A stretch of 39,189 nucleotides of DNA from Candidatus Bipolaricaulota bacterium. Its GTDB lineage: Bacteria > Bipolaricaulota > Bipolaricaulia > UBA7950 > UBA9294. The notes under the pieces were generated by a model. It ran no database searches. It saw only the letters and a list, made by a program, of their open reading frames with translations, and had not been told where the DNA came from. This document shows, in pieces, positions 21,949-30,203 of the stretch. Where the stretch lies: positions 1 through 39,189 of the forward strand of contig JAKLFO010000003.1 in NCBI GenBank assembly GCA_022711155.1, in the 5' to 3' direction. Position 1 is the stretch's first letter. Each line of letters opens with the position of its first letter. The translations under genes were made by a program, and so were the position numbers.

Positions 21949-24315
21949 CTACGATTGCCCGATCAGCCCTTCCCGTAGGAGGTACTCCATCGCCACATCC
22001 GAGGGATCGCGCCCCAACAGCCGCACGCGGCTCACGAGGTCACGAAGCGCCGCGTCAGAGAGGTGGGCGACGAGGCGCCCGAAGGCTGACCTGAGCGCCG
22101 CGCCGGACACTTCAGCCGAGACGCACAACCCGATGGCCCGCGACGGCAGTGCCTCCAAGCCCGCGAGCGGAACGAACCCCCCGAGCGTCAGGGTCTCTTC
22201 GAAGCGCGCCACGACCGCGCAGTCGACGCTTCCGAACTTGAGCAGGCTCTCCGCCGCCGCGGTCGTCTCGACGACCTGGATTGAACGCACTTCGTAGCCG
22301 CCGTTGCGAAGAGACTGGGCGACCGACTCCGCCGGGGCGCCGCCGGGCAGGGCGACAGATACAGATACGGGACTGCCGGCCGCCCGCCGCGCCAGTTCAG
22401 GGCGCGCGACGATGGACCACGCGTCGTCAAGGGACGAATCCCAGAACGTCCAGAGAGCCGCCTCGGCGGTGTCCTCGTCGCACCAGGCGATGTCGAGGTC
22501 GCCGCGAGCGCGCGCCGCCGCGAGCTCTCTCTCGGAGCCGAGTCCGATGAGGTCCACGACCAGGACTCCCTCCTCGACGAGCATCCACTGCAAGAGACGT
22601 CCGAGGACGAGGGCGGACGTCGATCGCTCCGTCCCGATCCCTAGCGCCTTCGCGCGGTCCGCCGCGGGGAGGTGCACGTTGCCCTCGAGGGGGCCGGGGC
22701 CGCCGGAGAGGCCGTTCGCCGCCAGGAGAAGAGGGATCTCAGTCTCGTTTCGCACGCCGACGCGCGATCCCCGCAGTGCGTTGTCGAGAACGAGCGGAGC
22801 GGTCGCCGACGCGGGCCGCTCGATTGCCCACCCGCGGTCCGCAATCCAGGCATCTTCCGCCCAGCGCACGTCACTCCACGCGATGCCCACATCGCAGTCC
22901 ACGAGGGAGTTCCCCTCCACGCGCGCCCCGTAGCCGAGGCGGCACAGGGCCACGCCGGCGCGGCAATGAACGATCGAGTTCTCGAGCGCGGAGGCGCGAG
23001 ACGATCCCGCCAAGAACACGCCCAGCCCTGCACCGGAGACGCGGTTCTCCGCCGCCGTGTTGCCGGAGATCCCATTGAGAAGGGCAATCCCCGCGTTGAC
23101 CGCATCCTCGACCTCGCAGCGGCGAACCGTCACGTCGCTCGAGCGCGCCACGACGACGCCCGCCGGGCAACCGGCGAGCTGTGCGTCGAGAACCTGAACG
23201 CTCTCGCAGCGATCGATCACGACGCCGGCGCCCTCCGCGGCGCGCACGGCCGCTCGCAGGATCTGCGCGCGAGACGCGTCGCGGAGGGAGACGCCGACGA
23301 GCCCTCCACGGGCGCTGTCCCGCGCGATGAGGTCGTCCGCCTCGCCGTCGATCGCGATCGCGACGCCGCACGAGGAGAAGGTGCTGTCGCACACCGCGTT
23401 CTCCTGTCCCCTCGATGCGTGGACGCCCTCGCGGCACGCGCGGAAGTCCGTCGCCACGACGAGCGTTCGTTCCGCGCCATCCAAGAGGATGCCCGCTTCG
23501 GCGCTGTCGCGGAAGTCGCAGGCCGCGATCGACGCGCCCTTCGTCTGCCGGAGTTCGATGCCGACTCGAGAGCCCGCGACGGCGCACCCCTCGATGGCGG
23601 CCCCGGCTCCCCCGGTGATTCGAATCCCCGTATCGCCGTCGCGGGCGCGCGCCTCGTCGAGTCGCACTCCGTCGGAGTTCTCAATGACAACGCCCAGGAC
23701 GCAGGCGTCTAAATCGAGACGCGCGAGAAGACACGCGCTCGCATTGCGAACGCGCACGGCAGCCTCGGCGAGACGCTGGAAACGGGCCCCCTGCACAGCG
23801 TTCCCTGGCGCGAGCACTTCGACGCCAACGCCCGCGTCGCGGAACGTGCACCCTTCCACGACGCTTCCCGTGCCCGCTGCGACTCGCACCCCAACGGAGA
23901 GAGACTCGAAGCGGCCCCGCGCCACGCGACAGTCCGAGCCCTGGACTAGAATCCCGACCTCGCCGCCGTCGAAGGCCAGCCCGTCCACGGACACTCCGTC
24001 GGCGACGACCGTCAGCGTGACGCCGGAGTCGGCGCGCAGGACGGCGTCTCCGCCGATCGAGCGGAGGACCACGCCGGGCACGCTGACCGAGACTCCCCCC
24101 AAGAAAGGTCCCCACCGCGCGTCGAGGGCGATCGTTCCGCCTTCGACCACCGCCTCGAGCGCGTCGGAGAGCGTCGCCGCGTCGCGGGGGACGACGATCG
24201 CTCCCGCGGGAAGCCGTTCGCGCGTCAATTCCCATGGGATCAGGAACGCCGCTCCAGCTGCCACGGCAGCAAGGGCGGCCATCCACACCCTCTTCCGACC
24301 CAGCCGACCCTTCAT
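21949..24315 (-). CDS. Membrane-anchored parallel beta-helix protein fused to an OpuAC/QAT-like solute-binding domain
   Basis: 788 residues. A membrane segment at about 11-27 (signal anchor or signal peptide) is followed by roughly 480 residues (about 60-545) of short repeated strands such as GVGVEVLAPGNAVQGARF and GIRITGGAGAAIEGCAV, the NosD/PbH1-type right-handed beta-helix. From about residue 559 the sequence changes. GIGTERSTSALVLGRLLQWM, LIGLGSERELAAARARGDLDIAW, ESLLKFGSVDCAVV and the end LSDAALRDLVSRVRL, GRDPSDVAMEYLLREGLI follow the order of quaternary-amine (OpuC/OsmX/ProX) binding proteins. The binding-site aromatics are not clearly conserved and lobe 2 looks shortened. No matching permease or ATPase is nearby. 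The start at 24315 lacks a strong ribosome site. Confidence 0.8.
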   Translation of the reverse strand: MKGRLGRKRVWMAALAAVAAGAAFLIPWELTRERLPAGAIVVPRDAATLSDALEAVVEGGTIALDARWGPFLGGVSVSVPGVVLRSIGGDAVLRADSGVTLTVVADGVSVDGLAFDGGEVGILVQGSDCRVARGRFESLSVGVRVAAGTGSVVEGCTFRDAGVGVEVLAPGNAVQGARFQRLAEAAVRVRNASACLLARLDLDACVLGVVIENSDGVRLDEARARDGDTGIRITGGAGAAIEGCAVAGSRVGIELRQTKGASIAACDFRDSAEAGILLDGAERTLVVATDFRACREGVHASRGQENAVCDSTFSSCGVAIAIDGEADDLIARDSARGGLVGVSLRDASRAQILRAAVRAAEGAGVVIDRCESVQVLDAQLAGCPAGVVVARSSDVTVRRCEVEDAVNAGIALLNGISGNTAAENRVSGAGLGVFLAGSSRASALENSIVHCRAGVALCRLGYGARVEGNSLVDCDVGIAWSDVRWAEDAWIADRGWAIERPASATAPLVLDNALRGSRVGVRNETEIPLLLAANGLSGGPGPLEGNVHLPAADRAKALGIGTERSTSALVLGRLLQWMLVEEGVLVVDLIGLGSERELAAARARGDLDIAWCDEDTAEAALWTFWDSSLDDAWSIVARPELARRAAGSPVSVSVALPGGAPAESVAQSLRNGGYEVRSIQVVETTAAAESLLKFGSVDCAVVARFEETLTLGGFVPLAGLEALPSRAIGLCVSAEVSGAALRSAFGRLVAHLSDAALRDLVSRVRLLGRDPSDVAMEYLLREGLIGQS

Positions 24316-24402
24316 ACGTTCAGACCCCGCCTCGCGCCCTCCCGCGTCTGGCCAACGAGAACGTCCCGAGCCTGCCGCGCCGCGGGCCGCCGCTCGCTCC
24401 TT

Positions 24403-24419
24403 CGCGATGCGGCGTCGCG
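24403..24419 (-). terminator. Small hairpin just after the HYR-repeat gene
   Basis: CGCGA and TCGCG flank a 7-base loop directly after the TAG of the long HYR-like gene. The stem is short and no T-run follows. The rest of the 104-base gap before the beta-helix gene has no feature I can support. Confidence 0.25.
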
Positions 24420-27400
24420 CTACGTGTCTCCGAGCACGATGAGCACCGCCGCGTCACCAACACGAACCCAGACCGCGCTCCGGCCCGAGGGCAAAGGCCC
24501 CGTGGGACGGAGAGTCACCTCTTGGCCCAAGGTCGACGCGTCGATCGGCAGCGCGACGGGAAGGCTCGTCTCGAGAGTCAGGGCGACAACGCGCGTCGTG
24601 CCTGCGCCCGACGCGTCGACCCCTTCAGGCAGCGGGACGACGAGGGACGCGCCGCCGCCGGCCGGCAGGGCGGCCAACGCGGCACGAGCCACAAGCTGTG
24701 CCAGCCTGGGCTCGTTCTCCAGCCCCGCGGTCGCCAGCAGATCCGCGCCGTCGGCGTCCTCGCCCGCCGTGATGACCCCGAGGTTCGTGTGCCAGTTGGT
24801 GTCGCTGTCCGGGGCGTAGGCGTCCGTTCTCTCCATGCTGCCTATGGTCAAGGCATCGCCGGCCGCCCAGCCGCCCACATCGTCTCGGTCCGCGTTCGCC
24901 GTGTCGACAACGTAGCCGGTCGGACTCACCAACTCGAGGACGGCGCCCTGTCGCGGCAGCGCCAGCGTCCGGTCTCCCGTCACGCCGGGGTCGTACACGA
25001 GCCCGGCCTCTACTCCCGTCACCGTGTCGTCGCTCCCGCGCTCGAGGAGGAAGAAGTCCCTGCGCGCCTGACGCCCGCTCAGGTCGACCCACCAGGTTGA
25101 CGGATCCTCCGGATTCGGCCCGAAGACCAGCTCCGCGTCGCGCTCTGCCGGATCGATGGTTCCAGCCAGCGCAAGCTCCCTCCAAACCTCGTCGCCTGGT
25201 ACCTCGGGCTTCGCCACGCGCCAGCGAAGCGACCAACCTGTGAGATCGACGAGGCGGTCGGATAGGTTGCGCAGCTCGATCCACTGCTCGTCCGAGCTGG
25301 CGCCGGTCCCCGCCCAGGCCACTTCCGAGATGATCACCCGCGGCGCGCAGGATCCCGCGACCGCGATCGTTTGGATCGCCGAAGCGGAGCTGCCACACGC
25401 GCCCGTGGCCGTCCATAGGCGCAAGACGACGCCGGCGCCCGTCCACGCGTCGAGCTCGGCGAAGTCCTCGTAGCTCACAGTCGGCGACGCGCCGCCAGAG
25501 ACTGGGTCGTAGGCCACAGCCCACCCGGTCAGGGCGGGATCGATGGAGTCCCCGCACGACACGGTGACGTCGCCCGGCGCCACGAGGCGCACGTCGCCAG
25601 AGAAGAGGACGCGAATCCGCTGAACGCCTGTCACCCGGTTCCCGCAAGCGTCCGTCGCCTCCCACGTCCGCTCGATTGTTCCCGCCCCTCCGCAGCCGTA
25701 GAGCGCGGCGTCGTCGGAGTACGTCACGCGAGCTCCACCATCGCACGTGCTACGGGCCACGGCGAGGCCGGTGGCCGCGGGGGCCGTCGGCTGACCGACG
25801 TCGACGTCCAGGTTCGGCGGCACAACCAGGCTCAATGAAGGAGGAAGAGGAGCCGCCACCACCCGGATGATCTGGTCGCTCGTCGCCGCGTTTTCGCACC
25901 CGTCGACGGCCGTCCACGTCCTCACGATGGTCCCGAGGCCGTTCTGATCGAGAGACGCCGCATCCGTGTAGCGTACGGTGGGCTGCGAGCAAGAGTCCGT
26001 CGCCAGCGCCTGTCCCGTGAGGTGAGGGAGGACGTCTTGGCCGACCTGGACCGTCGTGTTGGGAGGCGTCGTCAGAGACGGCGGCGTGGAGTCGATCGCC
26101 GAGATCCTCTGCACGGCAGAGGATGCATTGCCACAACCGTCCGTCGCCGTCCACGTGCGAAGGATGGTCGCACCGCCTCCGCAGCCCGCCCCGAGGATGA
26201 GATCGGAATGCGCGACGCTGGCCCCGCTCCTGTCCGAGGCACTGGCGCTCCCTGTCGACGCAGGGTCCGTCGAGTGGCCGCACTCGACGGTCGCATCCGG
26301 CGGCAGGACGAGCGCGGGAGGCGTCATGTCGACGATCGTGATGGTCTGGACGACCGACGCGCTGTTGCCGCATTCGTCCGTCGCGGTCCACGTTCGGAGG
26401 ATGGTCGACCGGCCGGCGCAGTCTCCGGGGACCTCGACGTCCGCGTGGGCGATCGAAGCGGGAGAGCAGCGGTCGCTCGCCGCGGCGAGCCCCGTCGCCA
26501 GAGGACTGGTCGAATCTCCGTACTCGACGACCACATCGGTCGGCGCGGTCAGGGTGGGCGGAACGTCGTCGACGAGCCGGATCGTCTGCGCGGCGGACGT
26601 TGTGTTCCCGCACTCGTCGGCTGCGCGCCAGGTGCGGGTCACGGTTCCTGCTCCGCCGCATCCCGAGAGCTGCAGGGAGTCGGAGTAGGTCACCTCGGGC
26701 GCCTCGTAGATCGCGTCGGGGTCGCTTGCGGTCGCCCATCCGGTCACATCCGGCGAGTACGGGTCGCCGCACGCGACCTCCGCCGGAGGGGGAACGAGCA
26801 GGCTCACGTGCCCCGAATCGACCACGGTGATCGTCTGCTCCGCGCTCACGCTGTTGCCGCACCCGTCCAAGGCCGTCCAGGTCCGCAGAATCGATCCTGT
26901 CCCGTCGCATCCGGTGAGGTCGGCCTGGTCACGGTAGGTCAGGGTCGGAGCGTGCTCGGGGTCATGGTGGCCGACGGACGCCCAGCCCGTGAACGACGGA
27001 TCGCGCGAGTCCACCGTCTCGATTGTGATGTCCGCCGGAACCGTGAGCACGGGCGCGACGCTATCGACGACAAGGATCATCTGAACGGCGCTCGACGAGT
27101 TCCCGCACGCGTCGGTCGCGGTCCATGTGCGCACGATCGTCCCTGTTCCGTCGCAGCCCGACAGGTCTGCGGCGTCCGCGTACGTCACGCTCAGAGCCTC
27201 GTCGACCGCGTCCGGATCGATCGCCGTCGCCCATCCGGTGGCATCCGGAGTCGTTGGATCCCCGGCCTGAACCGTCACATCCGCCGGGACTTCGATGCGG
27301 ATGTGCCCGCTGTCGATGACCGTGATCGTCTGAACCCCAGTCGAGCGATTGCCGCACACGTCGGTCGCCGTCCACGTCCGCAGGATCGTCCCCGTCTCAT

Positions 27401-29975
27401 CGCACCCCGAGAGAAGAGCGACGTCGGAGTAGGCGACGAGCGGCGGCTCGTCGTCTGCGTCTGGATCACTCGCGGTGGCCCAGCCCGTCGCCGAGGGATC
27501 CGAAGGGCTCTCCGCCTCGATCGTCACGTCCGCCGGGAGGACGAGGACCGGGCTCGTGGCGTCGACAACCCAGATCGTCTGCAGTCCGGACGCCGCACTG
27601 CCGCACGCGTCGTAGGCTGTCCACGTGCGTTCGATCACTCCTGTCCCATTGCAGCCGTTCAGCGCCTCTACGTCAGCGTACGCGACGACGGGCGGAGTCG
27701 GGCACGTGCTGTGAACCGAGGCGTATCCAGCGGTTGTCGGATCGGTGGGGTAGTTGGGAGCAACCGTCACATCGGCTGGCGGCACCAGTGTGAGGGTCGG
27801 CGGAGGGGGCGCCAGGACCACGGCGATGGTCTGGACTCCCGTCGAACCGTGGCCGCAGAGATCCGTTGCCGTCCAGGTTCGCGTGATGGTTCCCGTCCCA
27901 TCCGCCGCAAGATCCTCCGCGTCCGAGTAGGTCAGCGCCGCGATCGAGCAAGCGTCCGCGGCCGCCGCTTGCCCTGTCGTCGCAGGCAAGGTGGATTGGC
28001 CCACGCGAACCGTCACGTCGCTCGGCACCGTGAGGGAGGGCGCCTGTGTGTCGACGACGACGATCCTCTGGACAGCGCTCGTCACGTGTCCGCACGCGTC
28101 GGCGGCCATCCACGTGCGGTAGATCGTCCCCGTGCCGCAGTACCCCGTGAGGCGCGCCTCGTCCGTGTAGGTCACGACAGGCATCGAGCAATCGCCCGTC
28201 GCCGCGGCCTGTCCTGTAGCCGCGGGAGCGACCGAGTGGCCGCACTCGACGGTCACGTCGTCGGGCAGCGTCAGGCGCGGCGCGGGCGGCTCCGCCACGA
28301 CGATCGTCTGCACTCCCATGGCTGTGTGGCCGCACGCATCGGTCGCAGTCCACGTCCGGCGAATCGTTCCCGCGCCGCCGCAGCCTGTGAGGTCCGCGTC
28401 ATCTGCGTAGGATACAGCCGGCATCCCGCAGGTATCTGTGGCCGTCGCCCAGCCGGTCGCCGCGGGATCCACGGCGTCTCCGCAGCCAACTGCGATGTCC
28501 TCCGGCACGTTGAGATGTGGAGCCTGCGTGTCGACCACCGTGATCGTCTGTACGCCCGTCGAGACGTTGTCGCACGAGTCGGTCGCAATCCACGTCCGCG
28601 CGATGGTCCCCGTCCCACCACAGCTGGAGAGGCTCGGCGAGTCGACGTAGGACACCGTCGGCGTCGAGCATCCGTCGGTGGCTGTCGCGAGTCCGGTTGC
28701 CGCAGGAAGCGTCGAGTCGCCGCACTCGACTGCGACATCCGTAGGCACGAGAAGCGTCGGCGCCGCGGCGTCCGCCACCGTGATCTTCTGATGGGCCGAG
28801 ATGCTGTTCCCACAAGCGTCGGTCGCCGTCCACGTCCGCACGATGGTCCCCGTCCCGCCACACCCGACGAACGAGGCGGAATCCGAGAATGAAATCGCCG
28901 GAGCGTGTCCGGAGTCGTCGGTCGCCGTCGCCTGTCCCGTCGCCGCCGGAGTCGTCGAGTGCCCGCATGGTACAGCGACGTCGCTCGGCGTCGTCAGGAG
29001 CGGAGGCGTGGAGTCCACGACCACGATCGTCGACGCCTGGGCCGTGCATCCGGCGGAGTTCGTGACGGTGACGGTGTAGGCGCCCGCCTGCGCCGGGCCG
29101 GCCGCGGGGATCGTGGGGTTCCGATCTGCGCTCGTGAACCCGCCGGGCCCCGTCCAGGCGTAGGATGTTCCACCGCTCGCGACGAGCTGGATCGTCTCGC
29201 CGGGGCAGTAGGGCCCCGCGTTCCCGGCCGTGGCGGCCGGGATGGCCGACACGGTGACCGTGCGGGAGTGACTGTCGGACGCGCCGTTGCGGTCGCGAAC
29301 TGCCAAGGTCACGGCGTAGTCGCCGGAAGCGGCGTACGTGTGCGTCGGACTTGCCTGGGAGCTCGTTCCGCCGTCACCGAATGCCCACGAGTAGGTGTAG
29401 GGCGCCGACCCTCCGGTCGTCGCGTCGGTGAAGGCGATCGGCGTGCCGAGGCACTGCGGGGAGCTGGACGTGAAGTCGACGACGAGCGGCGTCGACACGA
29501 CGATGTCGCGGCCGCTCGAGCACTTGGCGACACGGCTCGCGCACGTGGCGTCGGAGCAGGACTCGGGACTCGCCGACCAGCTCACGATGACGTTGTCGAG
29601 AGACACCGCGCTCCCGCACGGCCACGTGATGGTCGCTAGGAGGACGTCTGTGGTCCCGACCGCGAGATCGCCGGCGCACGACGTGATGCGCCGGGTAGCG
29701 GCCCCCGCGACGCGCAGGTCGCCCATGAGAATGACCGCGTAGCGTCTCGCGCTCGACGTGAACCGCCCGTAGACCTGCGCCGTACCCGTCGCCCCGGGCT
29801 CGCACGGGCCGCCCGAGGCCTGGACGTACACGGACGTCAGCGTGACGTCGTTCGCCGTGCAGTGGAACGAGCAGTTGGGCCAGACGTCGGCTGCTCGGAG
29901 CGACGCGGAGCCCGCGAACAGCAACGCCGCCCCGGCGAACAAGAGCACCCATCGCAAGCGCGTGCCTGTAGGCAT
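24420..29975 (-). CDS. Giant exported protein: PKD domain, 15 HYR-like repeats, lamin-tail domain
   Basis: 1851 residues. Signal peptide (about 1-28), a Cys-rich N-terminal domain, a PKD domain (TYSWAFGDGGTSSQASPTHTY) and an Ig-like domain (GPYCPGETIQLVASGG) come first. Fifteen tandem HYR-like repeats of about 80 residues follow, each with a core such as GTGTIVRTWTATDACGN ending in QTITVVD. A lamin-tail domain (VIISEVAWAGTG, WIELRNLSDRLVDLTGWSL) and a beta-rich C-terminus close the protein. The cysteine in the DACG position is kept in all 15 repeats. No LPXTG or type IX sorting signal is seen. ATG 29975 is chosen because GGGAGG sits just upstream; a GTG at 29987 lies inside that site. Probably a surface or matrix structural protein. 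Confidence 0.9.
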   Translation of the reverse strand: MPTGTRLRWVLLFAGAALLFAGSASLRAADVWPNCSFHCTANDVTLTSVYVQASGGPCEPGATGTAQVYGRFTSSARRYAVILMGDLRVAGAATRRITSCAGDLAVGTTDVLLATITWPCGSAVSLDNVIVSWSASPESCSDATCASRVAKCSSGRDIVVSTPLVVDFTSSSPQCLGTPIAFTDATTGGSAPYTYSWAFGDGGTSSQASPTHTYAASGDYAVTLAVRDRNGASDSHSRTVTVSAIPAATAGNAGPYCPGETIQLVASGGTSYAWTGPGGFTSADRNPTIPAAGPAQAGAYTVTVTNSAGCTAQASTIVVVDSTPPLLTTPSDVAVPCGHSTTPAATGQATATDDSGHAPAISFSDSASFVGCGGTGTIVRTWTATDACGNSISAHQKITVADAAAPTLLVPTDVAVECGDSTLPAATGLATATDGCSTPTVSYVDSPSLSSCGGTGTIARTWIATDSCDNVSTGVQTITVVDTQAPHLNVPEDIAVGCGDAVDPAATGWATATDTCGMPAVSYADDADLTGCGGAGTIRRTWTATDACGHTAMGVQTIVVAEPPAPRLTLPDDVTVECGHSVAPAATGQAAATGDCSMPVVTYTDEARLTGYCGTGTIYRTWMAADACGHVTSAVQRIVVVDTQAPSLTVPSDVTVRVGQSTLPATTGQAAAADACSIAALTYSDAEDLAADGTGTITRTWTATDLCGHGSTGVQTIAVVLAPPPPTLTLVPPADVTVAPNYPTDPTTAGYASVHSTCPTPPVVAYADVEALNGCNGTGVIERTWTAYDACGSAASGLQTIWVVDATSPVLVLPADVTIEAESPSDPSATGWATASDPDADDEPPLVAYSDVALLSGCDETGTILRTWTATDVCGNRSTGVQTITVIDSGHIRIEVPADVTVQAGDPTTPDATGWATAIDPDAVDEALSVTYADAADLSGCDGTGTIVRTWTATDACGNSSSAVQMILVVDSVAPVLTVPADITIETVDSRDPSFTGWASVGHHDPEHAPTLTYRDQADLTGCDGTGSILRTWTALDGCGNSVSAEQTITVVDSGHVSLLVPPPAEVACGDPYSPDVTGWATASDPDAIYEAPEVTYSDSLQLSGCGGAGTVTRTWRAADECGNTTSAAQTIRLVDDVPPTLTAPTDVVVEYGDSTSPLATGLAAASDRCSPASIAHADVEVPGDCAGRSTILRTWTATDECGNSASVVQTITIVDMTPPALVLPPDATVECGHSTDPASTGSASASDRSGASVAHSDLILGAGCGGGATILRTWTATDGCGNASSAVQRISAIDSTPPSLTTPPNTTVQVGQDVLPHLTGQALATDSCSQPTVRYTDAASLDQNGLGTIVRTWTAVDGCENAATSDQIIRVVAAPLPPSLSLVVPPNLDVDVGQPTAPAATGLAVARSTCDGGARVTYSDDAALYGCGGAGTIERTWEATDACGNRVTGVQRIRVLFSGDVRLVAPGDVTVSCGDSIDPALTGWAVAYDPVSGGASPTVSYEDFAELDAWTGAGVVLRLWTATGACGSSASAIQTIAVAGSCAPRVIISEVAWAGTGASSDEQWIELRNLSDRLVDLTGWSLRWRVAKPEVPGDEVWRELALAGTIDPAERDAELVFGPNPEDPSTWWVDLSGRQARRDFFLLERGSDDTVTGVEAGLVYDPGVTGDRTLALPRQGAVLELVSPTGYVVDTANADRDDVGGWAAGDALTIGSMERTDAYAPDSDTNWHTNLGVITAGEDADGADLLATAGLENEPRLAQLVARAALAALPAGGGASLVVPLPEGVDASGAGTTRVVALTLETSLPVALPIDASTLGQEVTLRPTGPLPSGRSAVWVRVGDAAVLIVLGDT
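25370..29020 (-). repeat. Array of 15 HYR-like coding repeats, about 245 bp each
   Basis: Unit boundaries recur at intervals near 245 bp: about 29020, 28780, 28540, 28300, 28060, 27820, 27570, 27325, 27080, 26835, 26585, 26345, 26105, 25865, 25615 and 25370. Units differ in sequence enough that the array is old rather than freshly expanded. Sub-types occur in an ordered pattern (see findings). Confidence 0.85.
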
Positions 29976-30006
29976 CGTTCCTCCCACACCTCTCTATCTC
30001 ACTACG

Positions 30007-30032
30007 AGTCTACCACGCACGCACTCCGTCAA
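30007..30032 (-). promoter_or_regulatory. Extended -10 promoter of the HYR-repeat gene
   Basis: Reverse strand TGG followed by TAGACT (30015-30007) forms an extended -10. A TTGACG (30032-30027) lies only 14 bp upstream, too close for a normal -35. The expected leader is about 25 bases. Confidence 0.35.
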
Positions 30033-30150
30033 GCCGCGCCGAGTTTGCGGGGACGAGCCGAGGGACATCTCTCGCCGCCTGGGCGAGCCGTCCGAGGTCC
30101 GTGGTGTAGTTGTTTCCCCCGGCTTTGGCGAGGCTGGTTGCCGTCCTGCA

Positions 30151-30159
30151 TGGTAGAAT
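30151..30159 (+). promoter_or_regulatory. Extended -10 promoter of the DUF11/CARDB giant
   Basis: TGG plus TAGAAT (30151-30159), with no clear -35, 44 bases before the ATG at 30204. It mirrors the TGG-TAGACT of the divergent giant gene. The rest of the 228-base gap shows nothing else I can support. Confidence 0.35.
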
Positions 30160-30203
30160 CGTCTGTGCGCTCGGAAGCGGGCAGCGACAGAGGGAGGAGA
30201 CGT

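Noticed and set aside
26022-28892. A forward open frame of about 956 codons opposite the HYR-like repeats
   Set aside because: Arg-rich repetitive antisense translation that mirrors the repeat period of the true gene.
24420-29975. HYR-like array as a candidate for recent DNA-level repeats or slippage
   Set aside because: Units are similar in protein motif but diverged at the nucleotide level by eye; long identical stretches were not seen.
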